Part shown: positions 46,096-55,968 of the stretch, one piece after another
Layout: every line of letters begins with the position of its first letter
How positions within the stretch are numbered: the first letter of the stretch is position 1
Made by a program: the position numbers and the translations under genes
Notes under the pieces: generated by a model
The model's input: only the letters and a program-made list of their open reading frames with translations
Told to the model about the DNA's origin: nothing
Databases searched by the model: none
Assembly (NCBI RefSeq): GCF_022489065.1
Contig: NZ_JAKVTW010000005.1
Span: 124,001 to 188,000 of the forward strand
Direction of reading: 5' to 3'
DNA from: Vreelandella neptunia
GTDB lineage: Bacteria > Pseudomonadota > Gammaproteobacteria > Pseudomonadales > Halomonadaceae
DNA: 64,000 nucleotides

Positions 46096-46872
46096 ATGAC
46101 CGCCAGACTGGCCGGCAAGCATATTCTCGTGACCGGGGCAGCCACCGGCATCGGCCGTGCCATTGCCGAAGCCTGTGTACGCGAAGGTGCCAAGGTCGCC
46201 TTGCTAGATAGGGAGGGCGATAGCGTCGAACGGCTGGCGGCGCAGTTGCGTGGTGAAGGTCACCACGCGCAGGGGCTGGTCGCCGATATTGCCGAACGGG
46301 CGGCGGTGGAAGCCGCCGTGGCGCAGGCTCGCAAGCTCTCCGGGCCCTTAACCACCCTAGTCAATAACGCAGGAATGAATGTTTTCCATGAGCCACTTGC
46401 CATGCCGGACGAGGCCTGGCAGCGCTGCTTATCGGTGGATTTGGAAGGCGCTTGGCACTGCAGCCGGGCGGTGCTGCCCGATATGCTGGAGCAGGGCGGA
46501 GGCGCCATTATTAATATTGCTTCCACCCATAGCTTCTCGATTATTCCCGGCTGTTTTCCCTACCCGGTCGCCAAGCACGGCTTGATTGGTTTGACCCGAG
46601 CACTTGGTATCGAATATGCCTCCCGCGGTGTGCGGGTTAATGCCATCGCGCCGGGCTATATCGCCACCCCGGCGGTAGAAGCGCATTGGCAAATCTTCGA
46701 CGACCCCGCCGCCGCCAAGGCCCGCATCGAAGCGTTGTTGCCGCCGGGGCGGCTAGGGCAACCCGAGGAAGTGGCCATGACGGCGGTCTTTCTAGCCTCA
46801 GATGAAGCGCGCTTTATCAACGCAAGCTGCTTAACGATTGATGGTGGGCGCAGTGTGGTCTATCACGACTGA
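46096..46872 (+). CDS. SDR-family sugar 1-dehydrogenase candidate
   Basis: 258-residue classical SDR. VTGAATGIGRAIAEACVREGA binds the nucleotide, then NNAGMNVF, catalytic Ser in INIASTHSFSII, Tyr-x-x-x-Lys in FPYPVAKHGLIG, and FINASCLTIDGGRSVVYHD at the end. It lies 20 nt after the arabinonate dehydratase gene with AAGGAGG before the ATG, so it is the last gene of the AraFGH operon. Burkholderia-type oxidative arabinose/galactose operons use an SDR for the first, C1 oxidation; this is the proposed role. It would then duplicate the Gfo/Idh/MocA enzyme at 34577. Confidence 0.84.
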   Translation: MTARLAGKHILVTGAATGIGRAIAEACVREGAKVALLDREGDSVERLAAQLRGEGHHAQGLVADIAERAAVEAAVAQARKLSGPLTTLVNNAGMNVFHEPLAMPDEAWQRCLSVDLEGAWHCSRAVLPDMLEQGGGAIINIASTHSFSIIPGCFPYPVAKHGLIGLTRALGIEYASRGVRVNAIAPGYIATPAVEAHWQIFDDPAAAKARIEALLPPGRLGQPEEVAMTAVFLASDEARFINASCLTIDGGRSVVYHD

Positions 46873-46933
46873 CGAAGCGATGCTTAACTGCTTGGACACA
46901 CTGATAAGCCTCCGCTGCCATTAATCGGTCGGC

Positions 46934-48160
46934 CTAGGCTTCACGGGCGGTTTGGCTTTCGAGCAGCGTTTCGCCATCGGTAGCGTTTAGCGCCATGGCG
47001 ATGCCTCCCATGCAGGTCATGTCGCGATCCCAGGCGCAGCTTTCGATGCGGGTAGTGCCTCTCAGCTCGGCCACCAGGGCTTCATCAATGGCGTGATGCA
47101 TGGTGGCCTGCATGGCGTCAAAGCCGCGCACGCCGGAACCGGTAATCAACACCAGATCAGGGTTGAACAGCGCCAGGATATTGGCGATACCAATACCCAG
47201 CGCCCGTCCCGCTTCGGCATAGATGCGTTGCGCCGCCGGGTCGCCGTTCATCGCCAGTTGGGTAAGCGCCTGCATCTGCTGTTCGGAGGGGTGGGCGCTA
47301 TCGCCAGCGGGGAGGTTTAAATGCTCGGCGGCGGCGCGGTAGAGCGCGTAGTCGCTGGCATAAGCTTCAATGCAGCCTCGTCGGCCGCAGGCGCACAAGG
47401 CGCCATCCGGTTGGTATTTGCTATGTCCAAACTCCGCCGCTGAGCCATTAGCGCCCAGATATGGCACGCCGTTAATCAACACTGACATCCCGATGCCGTA
47501 GCCCAGCATAATGACCACCATATTGGGGCAATCCGCATAATCGGGCTTTGCTGCCAACACGCTGGCAATACAGTTAGCATCATTTTCCAGCAGCACGCTG
47601 CAGTGAAACCGCTCGGTAAGACGAGCCGAGATCCGAGCGTTGCGAAAACTCAAAGCGGGCGACCAGATAATCGTTCCGTTTTGCGATGATACGACGCCCT
47701 GCACCGCCAGACAGATTCCCGCCAAGCGTTGAAATCCCCCCAACAGTTGATCACAAGCGGCGTCGATCTTCTCTTCCAGTAGCACTGCCAAATCGTCAGC
47801 GCTTAGCGTCAAGGTGGACACGGTATGGTGTTCACTGTGACGGACTTGCCCCGTGAAATCGCCTACCACCAGTTGAATTTCATTGATCGATAGCTTGATG
47901 CATACCACGCAGGCGGCCTGGGCGTTGAGTTCAATCAGCGTCTTAGGCCGCCCTCGCCCAGTGGGGCGGGGTGTTTCGGGTGGGCGCTCACTGATAAGGC
48001 CCTGCTGAAGTAATTCGGTGCTAATGGAGGTCACCGTGGCAGAGCTAATACCGTTCAGCGCGCCCAGATCGACACGTGCAACCGGCCCTTGGTCACGCAG
48101 GGTACGAATCACCGCCAGGGTATTGTCATGGCGGCTGGTCTCGGTCGACGGGAGGGCCAT
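46934..48160 (-). CDS. ROK-family transcriptional repressor
   Basis: 408 residues. The N-terminal MarR-like helix-turn-helix (VARVDLGALNGISSATVTSISTELLQQGLI) precedes a ROK/sugar-kinase fold: LGYGIGMSVLINGVPYLGANGSAAEFGH, the zinc motif CACGRRGCIEAY and FNPDLVLITGSGVRGFD. It resembles XylR/NagC-type repressors that respond to free or phosphorylated sugars. It is divergent from the second ABC importer operon. A strong A/T palindrome lies 118 nt upstream of its start and 75 nt before the importer gene, which it presumably represses until the sugar appears. Confidence 0.9.
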   Translation of the reverse strand: MALPSTETSRHDNTLAVIRTLRDQGPVARVDLGALNGISSATVTSISTELLQQGLISERPPETPRPTGRGRPKTLIELNAQAACVVCIKLSINEIQLVVGDFTGQVRHSEHHTVSTLTLSADDLAVLLEEKIDAACDQLLGGFQRLAGICLAVQGVVSSQNGTIIWSPALSFRNARISARLTERFHCSVLLENDANCIASVLAAKPDYADCPNMVVIMLGYGIGMSVLINGVPYLGANGSAAEFGHSKYQPDGALCACGRRGCIEAYASDYALYRAAAEHLNLPAGDSAHPSEQQMQALTQLAMNGDPAAQRIYAEAGRALGIGIANILALFNPDLVLITGSGVRGFDAMQATMHHAIDEALVAELRGTTRIESCAWDRDMTCMGGIAMALNATDGETLLESQTAREA

Positions 48161-48278
48161 AGGGGGTGCCGTTATGTTTCGTGATGAAAAAAATGCCGAT
48201 ATTAGCGATCACTCGGCGCCCCACATCGTGGAGTGTTTACGTGATGGCCAAAATGCGACCTAAGTTGTATATGCAGTT

Positions 48279-48303
48279 ATTTATTTTAGCGCCTAAAGTA
48301 AAT
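48279..48303. promoter_or_regulatory. ROK-type operator palindrome
   Basis: ATTTATTTTA (48279-48288), GCGCC, TAAAGTAAAT (48294-48303): arms match at 9 of 10 positions around a GC core, like the A/T-flanked sites of Mlc/NagC-type repressors. It lies in the divergent gap between the ROK gene and the ABC importer operon. Confidence 0.65.
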
Positions 48304-48377
48304 CAAGCATCACGCGATAGCAATCGATGTTGGTAAGCCCCCCAACACAATAACAACAGTCATGAACAGGTGGCCCC

Positions 48378-49889
48378 ATGCTCTTATCGGCGCGCAAAAT
48401 CTGCCGCTCGTTTGGCGATAATCAAGTATTATTCGACGTTGATCTCGACCTACAGGCGGGTGAAGTACACGCACTGCTGGGGGAGAACGGCGCGGGAAAA
48501 TCGACCCTGGTAAAAATTCTGGCGGGTTACCTTCGCCCCACCTCGGGCGAGGTGTTGCTGGAGGGCAGCCAACGTCACTACCGCGCAAGCGACGAAGCCG
48601 AGGCCGACGGTGTGGTGATGATCCACCAAGAGCTGGCGTTGGCGGAACAGCTCAGCGTGGAAGAGAACATATTCTTAGGTCGCGAACTGCGCCGAGGGCT
48701 TTTTCTCGATCGGCGAGCCATGCGGGAGCGTAGCCGTGAGGCGCTGGCCGAACTCGAAACCGACGTCGACCCGCGCGCTCGAGTGAAAGACCTCAGCACC
48801 TCTGATCAGCAGATGGTGGAGATCGCCAAGGCGATCACCCGCGATGTGCGTGTGCTGATTATGGACGAACCCACCGCTACCCTGACGGAGAACGAAGTAA
48901 AGGTGCTGTTTGCACTGATAGCCCGCCTGCGTCAGCGGGGTGTGGCCATTCTGTATATCTCCCACAAGCTGCGTGAAATCGAGCAGATTGCTGACCGCGT
49001 GACGGTGCTGCGTGACGGCCACTTGGTGGATAGCGGGCCCATGGCCGGGCGCAGCAAAGAGGAACTGGCGCGACTGATGGTAGGGCGGGAGATTAATGAG
49101 ATGTATCCCCCGCTTACGCACCTTCCAGCCGATGCACCGGTGGTGTTGGAAGCACGTGAGTTCTTAGTGCCAGGCGCCGTTAAGCAAGCCAGCTTTACCC
49201 TGCGTCGTGGTGAAGTTTTGGGGTTTGGTGGGGTGGTGGGCGCGGGGCGAACGGCGCTCCTAGAAGCGGTGTTGGGTATCCGCGCGAAAAGTGCTGGGCA
49301 GGTACTTCGCAACGGGCAACCAGTCGTGCTACGCCATCTACGCGACGCCGTTCGTCACCGCATTGCTTATCTGACTGAGGACCGAAAAGGCAAAGGCCTG
49401 GTGCTCAATATGGATCTACGCTCCAACGTTACCTTGCTCAATTTACGTGCTCACTGCCATCCGCTGATCGACCGCCGTCGTGAAGAGCACGCCTTTCAAG
49501 AGGCTATCCAGCGCTTTGACATTCGCCTGCGCACGGCGGCGCGCACCGCAGCTGAACTCTCCGGCGGTAATCAGCAGAAGCTGCTGCTCGCCAAAGTAAT
49601 GTCCATCGACCCTGAAATCGTGATTATCAACGAGCCGACCCGGGGCATCGATGTGGGCACCAAGCACCAGATCTATCACTTCATTCATGAGCTTACCGAG
49701 GCGGGCCGTTCGGTCATCTTAATCTCGTCCGAGATGGGTGAACTGATTGGGCTTTCCCACCGGGTAGCGGTGATGTGCGCGGGTGTGCTCACTGGGGTGC
49801 TTGAAGGCGAGCAAATTAATGAACAAGAAATCATGCAGTACGCATCCGGCATTAAGGGAGTAGGGGTCGATGAGCAGCGTTATGGCTAA
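48378..49889 (+). CDS. Sugar ABC transporter ATP-binding protein (RbsA type), second importer
   Basis: 503-residue tandem ATPase: first site GENGAGKST, signature [24 protein letters not shown]; second half with degenerate Walker [11 protein letters not shown], signature [15 protein letters not shown] and [11 protein letters not shown]. The order ATPase, permease, binding protein is the reverse of the AraFGH set. It overlaps the permease gene by 20 nt. The substrate is a monosaccharide or polyol, unassigned. Confidence 0.92.
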   Translation: MLLSARKICRSFGDNQVLFDVDLDLQAGEVHALLGENGAGKSTLVKILAGYLRPTSGEVLLEGSQRHYRASDEAEADGVVMIHQELALAEQLSVEENIFLGRELRRGLFLDRRAMRERSREALAELETDVDPRARVKDLSTSDQQMVEIAKAITRDVRVLIMDEPTATLTENEVKVLFALIARLRQRGVAILYISHKLREIEQIADRVTVLRDGHLVDSGPMAGRSKEELARLMVGREINEMYPPLTHLPADAPVVLEAREFLVPGAVKQASFTLRRGEVLGFGGVVGAGRTALLEAVLGIRAKSAGQVLRNGQPVVLRHLRDAVRHRIAYLTEDRKGKGLVLNMDLRSNVTLLNLRAHCHPLIDRRREEHAFQEAIQRFDIRLRTAARTAAELSGGNQQKLLLAKVMSIDPEIVIINEPTRGIDVGTKHQIYHFIHELTEAGRSVILISSEMGELIGLSHRVAVMCAGVLTGVLEGEQINEQEIMQYASGIKGVGVDEQRYG

Positions 49890-50907
49890 TAACAAAACGA
49901 CTAATAAAGCAGCTAACCCAACCGCTCGGCAAAAGGGCTTCGCGATTGACTTGAAAACCTGGGGGCCCTTCGTCGCGTTGGTGGTCTTGGCGCTGCTGGG
50001 TGTGCTGATCAATCCAGCCTTTCTGGGGTTGGATAATCTCTCGAATATGCTCACCCGCAGTGCCTTCATCGGCATTATCGCCATCGGCGCCACCTTCGTG
50101 ATTACCGCAGGCGGATTGGATCTTTCCGTGGGGGCGATGGCCGCCTTTATTGCCGGGGTAATGATTATTCTCATGAACAGCCTCGTCGAGCAGTTCGGCG
50201 CAGGGTTGACCACCGTACTGTTCGGCATTGGCGCCTCGCTACTGCTGGGGCTTTGCGCAGGCTTTATCAATGGCATCGTGACGACCAAAGGCAAAATCGA
50301 AGCGTTTATCGTCACCCTAGGCACCATGGGGATTTACCGCTCGCTGGTTACCTACCTGGCCGATGGAGGCACTCTAACGCTGGATTGGGCGGTGCGCGAT
50401 ATCTACCGCCCGGTCTATTACGGCAGCTTTCTTGGTATCACCATTCCGGTATGGGTGTTTTTCTTTGTCGCTGTCATCGGCTACATCTTGCTCAATTACA
50501 CCCGCTTTGGACGCTACTGCTTTGCCATTGGCTCCAATGAGAAAGTCGCCGAATACAGCGCCATCCATGTGGATCGTATCAAGACCATGACCTACATGCT
50601 GCAAGGCGTGTGCGTGGCGTTGGCGACGATTATTTATGTGCCACGGCTGGGCTCCGCATCAGGGGCGACCGGCGTGCTATGGGAGCTTGAAGCAATTGCT
50701 GCGGTGATTATCGGCGGAACCATGCTCAAGGGTGGTCATGGACGCATTTGGGGCACGGTGGTAGGCGCCATCATGCTCACCATGATCGGCAATATTCTCA
50801 ATTTGACCGACGCCATTTCCAACTATCTCAACGGTACGGTGCAGGGGATCATCATCATTGTGGCGGTCTACCTGCAGCGTGCATCTTGGAGAAAGACAGG
50901 AGCATAA
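49870..50907 (+). CDS. Sugar ABC transporter permease (RbsC type), second importer
   Basis: 345-residue polytopic permease: [54 protein letters not shown] and [23 protein letters not shown] are the conserved loops. ATG 49870 overlaps the ATPase gene by 20 nt with a GGGAG site 13-15 nt ahead; ATG 49882 is possible. The binding-protein gene follows 77 nt later. Confidence 0.9.
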   Translation: MSSVMANNKTTNKAANPTARQKGFAIDLKTWGPFVALVVLALLGVLINPAFLGLDNLSNMLTRSAFIGIIAIGATFVITAGGLDLSVGAMAAFIAGVMIILMNSLVEQFGAGLTTVLFGIGASLLLGLCAGFINGIVTTKGKIEAFIVTLGTMGIYRSLVTYLADGGTLTLDWAVRDIYRPVYYGSFLGITIPVWVFFFVAVIGYILLNYTRFGRYCFAIGSNEKVAEYSAIHVDRIKTMTYMLQGVCVALATIIYVPRLGSASGATGVLWELEAIAAVIIGGTMLKGGHGRIWGTVVGAIMLTMIGNILNLTDAISNYLNGTVQGIIIIVAVYLQRASWRKTGA

Positions 50908-50984
50908 ACTCACCAGCCATCAGGGCAACATCAACCACAAGCAGTGCGCAACATAACAACTACAAACACGAAAGGAGCATTAAT

Positions 50985-51950
<966 letters not shown>

Positions 51951-51962
51951 ACACGGTCTGAT

Positions 51963-51987
51963 CGCGTACTGATAACGCGTACTGATA
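51963..51987 (+). repeat. Two CGCGTACTGATA repeats, 13-nt period
   Basis: CGCGTACTGATA at 51963-51974 and 51976-51987, starting 12 nt after the binding-protein stop codon. The placement just past a stop matches the repeats at 4589 and 27490. Confidence 0.75.
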
Positions 51988-51989
51988 GA

Positions 51990-52027
51990 TAGGCGCGGGT
52001 AAAAAGCACTACTCCTTCCCGCGCCTA
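51990..52027 (+). terminator. 10-bp hairpin after the binding-protein gene
   Basis: TAGGCGCGGG (51990-51999) and CCCGCGCCTA (52018-52027) pair perfectly around an 18-nt loop. No T-run follows, so it may protect the upstream message from 3' decay or attenuate the operon more than end it. Confidence 0.45.
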
Positions 52028-52065
52028 CCCAAGCACTTAATCAAAAACAATAGTGAGAGAGTCCT

Positions 52066-53118
52066 ATGAAAACAATCAAAGGGCCAGCGCTCTTTCTCGC
52101 CCAATTTGCCGGTGATGAAGCCCCATTTAATAGCCTTGATAGCATCGCTGGCTGGGCGGCGGGGCTGGGGTATCAGGGTGTGCAAATTCCCAGTTGGGAT
52201 GCGCGCATGATCGATTTGAAACGCGCCGCCGAGAGCCGCACCTATTGCGACGAGATCAAAGGCACCCTGGCCGAGCACGGTTTGGCGCTCACCGAGCTCT
52301 CCACTCATCTGCAAGGCCAACTGGTGGCGGTGCATCCCGCTTATGATGAAATGTTCGATGGCTTTGCGGTACCCGAGGTACGCGGCAATCCCAAGGCGCG
52401 TCAGGCCTGGGCCGTTGAGCAGCTAATGCTGGCGGCCAAGGCGTCGCAAAACCTGGGGCTCACCGACCACGGCACCTTTTCAGGATCCCTGGCGTGGCCA
52501 TTTGTTTACCCCTGGCCCCAGCGCCCTGCGGGCTTGATCGAAACCGCTTTTGACGAGCTGGCTAAACGCTGGCGCCCGATTCTGGACGCCTTTGACGAGG
52601 CGGGGGTGAACCTGTGCTACGAGATTCATCCCGGCGAAGATCTACACGACGGCATCACCTTTGAGATGTTCCTTGAGCGGGTCGGCAACCACCCGCGCTG
52701 CCATATTCTTTACGACCCCAGCCACCTGATCCTGCAGCAGCTCGACTATCGCGGCTTTCTGGACGTCTACCGCGACCATATTCAGATGTTCCACGTTAAG
52801 GATGCCGAGTTTAACCCCAGCCCTAAACAGGGCGTTTATTCCGGCTATCAGTCATGGACGGATCGCGCCGGTCGCTTTCGCTCGCTTGGCGATGGTCAAA
52901 TCGACTTTAAGTCGATCTTCTCCTGGATGGCGGCCAACGATTACCACGGCTGGGCAGTGCTGGAGTGGGAGTGCTGCCTGAAGCACCCGGAAGTCGGTGC
53001 CCGTGAAGGCGCGACCTTTATCCGCGACCACATTATTGAGGTCACCGAGCGGGCATTCGACGACTTTGCCGACGGTGGCTCTGATGAGGCAGCCAATCGA
53101 CGCATTCTGGGTCTTTAA
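52066..53118 (+). CDS. Sugar phosphate isomerase/epimerase-like TIM-barrel protein
   Basis: 350 residues of the xylose isomerase-like/AP-endonuclease-2 fold (IolE/IolH relatives). Metal-binding residues expected for the fold are seen as Glu in NLCYEIHPGEDLHDG, Asp-His in HILYDPSHLILQQLDY, His in QMFHVKDAEFNPS and Glu in AVLEWECCLKHP. It would isomerise, epimerise or dehydrate a keto-sugar intermediate. It lies after the importer and 35 nt before a Gfo/Idh/MocA gene. That pair recurs in inositol-like and 3-keto-sugar pathways, so a 3-oxo-glycoside or cyclitol route is possible. Confidence 0.82.
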   Translation: MKTIKGPALFLAQFAGDEAPFNSLDSIAGWAAGLGYQGVQIPSWDARMIDLKRAAESRTYCDEIKGTLAEHGLALTELSTHLQGQLVAVHPAYDEMFDGFAVPEVRGNPKARQAWAVEQLMLAAKASQNLGLTDHGTFSGSLAWPFVYPWPQRPAGLIETAFDELAKRWRPILDAFDEAGVNLCYEIHPGEDLHDGITFEMFLERVGNHPRCHILYDPSHLILQQLDYRGFLDVYRDHIQMFHVKDAEFNPSPKQGVYSGYQSWTDRAGRFRSLGDGQIDFKSIFSWMAANDYHGWAVLEWECCLKHPEVGAREGATFIRDHIIEVTERAFDDFADGGSDEAANRRILGL

Positions 53119-53153
53119 GAACGGGACTCAACTAGACGACAGGACAAAACGAC

Positions 53154-54317
53154 ATGAGCACTCAACACGACACCCCGCGTCGTCTCCGCCTTGGCATGGT
53201 GGGCGGCGGCCAGGGTGCTTTTATTGGCGGCGTGCACCGCATAGCCGCCCGGCTGGATGACCACTACGAGCTGGTGGCCGGGGCCTTTGCTTCTGACCCC
53301 GAGCGCGGTCAGGCATCCGCTGCAGCTTTACATGTAGCCGCTGATCGCGCCTACCCCGACTACCAAACCATGGCGGAGGCGGAGAGCAAGCGCCCCGACG
53401 GCATTGACGTGGTCGCCATTGTGACCCCCAACCATGTGCACTTCGACGTGGCGCGTACCTTTCTAGAAGCGGGTTTTCACGTGATCTGCGACAAGCCGAT
53501 GACGATCACCCTGGAAGAGGCCCAAACCCTCGCCGAGCTGGTGGAGCGCACGGGGCTTTTCTTTGGCTTAACCCATAACTACTCCGGCTACTCGTTGGTC
53601 CGCCAGGCACGAGAAATGGTGGCCAACGGTGAGCTTGGCGAGCTGCGCGTCGTCCAGGTGGAGTACCCGCAAGATTGGCTCTCCACCCGCTTGGAAGAGA
53701 GCGGTGTAAAGCAGGCCGAATGGCGCACCGACCCAAAACGCAGCGGCCCGGCGGGCTGTTTGGGCGATATCGGCACCCATGCCTACCACCTGGCGCGGTA
53801 TGTGACCGGCTTAGAGCTCGAATCCCTCGCCGCCGATATGCACACCTTTGTGGAAGGCCGCGCGGTGGATGACAACGTGCATATGCTGCTGCGCTTCAAG
53901 GGCGGAGCCCGGGGAATGCTGTGGTCGAGCCAGGTCGCGCCGGGCAACGAAAACGGCCTGCAGCTGCGCGTTTATGGAAGCAAAGGAGGCCTTGCTTGGC
54001 GTCAGGAAACCCCCAATCAGTTACTGCACTCGCCGCTGGGCGAGCCATCGCGAATTTTAACCCGTAACGGCCCCGGCCTTGGCGAAGCCGCCATGGCCGC
54101 GGCGCGAATTCCAGCGGGGCATCCAGAGGGTTATCTCGAGGCCTTTGCCCAGCTTTATGGTGATTTTGCGGTGCAAATCCGTGCCCATCAAAACGTCGGC
54201 AACGCCAATTCACTGGCAGCGCCAACGCCTGGCGTGGCCGACGGTGTCGATGGCCTGACGTTTATTACCCGCGCGTTGGAATCCTCGCAAGCAGGCGGGC
54301 AGTGGGTAGACGTTTAG
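53154..54317 (+). CDS. Gfo/Idh/MocA-family oxidoreductase
   Basis: 387-residue NAD(P)-dependent enzyme. Rossmann turn [35 protein letters not shown] as the catalytic-Lys EKP-like motif, [18 protein letters not shown] with the active-site Asp and His, and a [12 protein letters not shown] stretch typical of the subgroup. It is longer than the 316-residue paralogue at 34577 and belongs to another branch. With the TIM-barrel gene upstream and an SDR downstream it forms a three-enzyme pathway for the imported sugar; position of oxidation (C1 or C3) is not determined. Confidence 0.87.
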   Translation: MSTQHDTPRRLRLGMVGGGQGAFIGGVHRIAARLDDHYELVAGAFASDPERGQASAAALHVAADRAYPDYQTMAEAESKRPDGIDVVAIVTPNHVHFDVARTFLEAGFHVICDKPMTITLEEAQTLAELVERTGLFFGLTHNYSGYSLVRQAREMVANGELGELRVVQVEYPQDWLSTRLEESGVKQAEWRTDPKRSGPAGCLGDIGTHAYHLARYVTGLELESLAADMHTFVEGRAVDDNVHMLLRFKGGARGMLWSSQVAPGNENGLQLRVYGSKGGLAWRQETPNQLLHSPLGEPSRILTRNGPGLGEAAMAAARIPAGHPEGYLEAFAQLYGDFAVQIRAHQNVGNANSLAAPTPGVADGVDGLTFITRALESSQAGGQWVDV

Positions 54318-54374
54318 TCGCTTTGGGTGCAGTGAAGGGTTCTTCAATAACAATAAAACGGTGTAGGAAGCGAT

Positions 54375-55145
54375 ATGAATCAGCACTCAGCGCGTTATGT
54401 GGACCTTAAACAGCGAGTGGTCTTTATTACCGGCGGGGGCAGTGGCATTGGTGCCGCGCTTACCCGTGCTTTTCATCATCAAGGCGCGCGGGTGGTGTTT
54501 GTTGATATCAACGATGCTGCCAGCGAGGCACTGGTCGATGAGCTTCGCGCCGACTCCGGCGAGGCGCCGCGCTATCACCACTGCGATATTCGCGATGTGG
54601 CAAGCCTACAGCAGGTTATCGCCGAGACAGGCCAGAACATAGGGCCAATTCATACCCTGGTGAACAATGCCGCCAGCGACGATCGACACCGTTGGCAGGA
54701 TGTCGATGTCGGCTACTGGGATGAACGTATGTCGCTCAATCTGCGGCCGATGTTTTTCGCTGCCCAGGCGGCAGCCGAACAGATGATAAAGGCCGATGGT
54801 GGCTCCATCATTAACTTCGGCTCGGTCAGCGTGCAAATGGCGTTAGGCGGTTTGCCTGCCTACGTCACCGCCAAGGCGGCGGTTCATGGGCTAACGCGCA
54901 GCTTGGCCCGGGATTTGGGGGAGCATCATATCCGCGTGAATACGCTGGTACCGGGCGCTGTAATGACTGAACGCCAGCTCGAAAAATGGATTGGCCCCGA
55001 CGATGAAGCCACCATTCAAGAACGCCAGTGCTTAAAAATGCGCCTTGAAGCCGAGCATATAGCTCCCGCTGTGCTGTTTTTAGCCAGTTCTGAAAGCCAA
55101 GCGATTACTGGTCAGGAGTTGGCAGTGGATGGTGGTTGGGCCTAA
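54375..55145 (+). CDS. SDR-family oxidoreductase, second importer cluster
   Basis: 256-residue classical SDR: FITGGGSGIGAALTRAFHHQGA, NNAASDDRHRWQDVD, catalytic Ser (INFGSVSVQMALG), Tyr-x-x-x-Lys (LPAYVTAKAAVHG) and AITGQELAVDGGWA at the C-terminus. NNAASDDRH recalls sugar 1-dehydrogenases of the L-fucose/L-rhamnose type. Last gene of the operon, 57 nt after the Gfo/Idh/MocA gene. Oxidation of the imported aldose at C1 is plausible. Confidence 0.85.
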   Translation: MNQHSARYVDLKQRVVFITGGGSGIGAALTRAFHHQGARVVFVDINDAASEALVDELRADSGEAPRYHHCDIRDVASLQQVIAETGQNIGPIHTLVNNAASDDRHRWQDVDVGYWDERMSLNLRPMFFAAQAAAEQMIKADGGSIINFGSVSVQMALGGLPAYVTAKAAVHGLTRSLARDLGEHHIRVNTLVPGAVMTERQLEKWIGPDDEATIQERQCLKMRLEAEHIAPAVLFLASSESQAITGQELAVDGGWA

Positions 55146-55479
55146 GGACAAAATGGGCTGACCATTGATGGATTATCTACTAAAAGACTTTTCTACGTTG
55201 CCCCGATGGCCTGCTCAATCGGGAATCATGTGCCTATTTTAAACAGCATAAGGCTAGTTTTTATTAATAAAATCAAAAGGTTGGTATTTGTTTTAAACAT
55301 ATAAGAAGTTGTTTAGCAATGGTTTTTATTTACTGTTGGCACAAGGTGGCACGGTGGCTGCAATGAAGTACGTAAGAGCGTAACAGGTAGGACGACCTGA
55401 CGTTCTTGCACTTTAAACTGACGTGCAATGCTCGCACCGACGTTTAATTTAAGCAGTAAAGCCATATAGGAGCAGTATC
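55146..55479. other. A/T-rich intergenic region, no gene seen
   Basis: 334 nt between the SDR gene and the acidic-protein gene. It is visibly richer in A/T than its surroundings, especially 55230-55335, and shows no open frame with a ribosome site. It presumably holds the promoter of the acidic-protein gene and the 3' end of the sugar operon; I found no convincing hairpin. Confidence 0.5.
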
Positions 55480-55782
55480 ATGATGAAGACGGATTATCTC
55501 AAGAAGCTTGGCATCCTAGGCGTATCGTTTGGCCTAATGGCCAGCCCACTAGTCTTCGCTGAAATGGAAGGTAGTGACGAAGAGCAAGAGCCTACCCCTC
55601 AAGAAGAGCCGATGCAGGAAGGTGAAAGCACCTATAACAGCTACGACACTGAGCAAGATAAAGGTTCGGATGTAGGTACTGAGTACGAAGAGGAAGAGGA
55701 AGAATTCACTTACGAAGAAGAGGAAGAGGAGCAAGAAGTACCTGCCACTGGTGAAGAGGAGAAAGATGACACCGGTTGGTAA
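55480..55782 (+). CDS. Small, highly acidic exported protein of unknown function
   Basis: 100 residues with a signal peptide (LGILGVSFGLMASPLVFA). The mature part of about 73 residues has 33 Asp/Glu against only two Lys and no Arg, including two runs of six Glu (TEYEEEEEEF and TYEEEEEEQE). ATAGGAG precedes the ATG and a strong terminator follows, so it is a real monocistronic gene. Low complexity gives no family. In a halophile, a polyanionic periplasmic protein might bind cations or buffer the envelope, but this is only a guess. Confidence 0.8.
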   Translation: MMKTDYLKKLGILGVSFGLMASPLVFAEMEGSDEEQEPTPQEEPMQEGESTYNSYDTEQDKGSDVGTEYEEEEEEFTYEEEEEEQEVPATGEEEKDDTGW

Positions 55783-55831
55783 TTGCAATCTTTAAGGACT
55801 AACTTTTCTCGGGCTCAAGGATGAGCCAACG

Positions 55832-55859
55832 GATGCCCCGCCAACTGCGGGGCATCTTT
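55832..55859 (+). terminator. Intrinsic terminator of the acidic-protein gene
   Basis: GATGCCCCGC (55832-55841), loop CAACT, GCGGGGCATC (55847-55856): a perfect 10-bp stem, then TTTGTG. It isolates the acidic-protein gene from the membrane-acyltransferase gene. Confidence 0.85.
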
Positions 55860-55968
55860 GTGTGGGGCCGTTAACACTATCAACCAAAGCGAACGATATA
55901 ATTTCACGCTAAAGTGTTAAGCACCTTTATGCTTAACCATTGCCTACGGTGCCCACAAGGATGTCTCG

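Noticed and set aside
49719..50327. 202-codon minus-strand open frame
   Set aside because: Antisense to the second importer's ATPase and permease genes; low-complexity Ser/Thr/Pro-rich shadow of hydrophobic codons.
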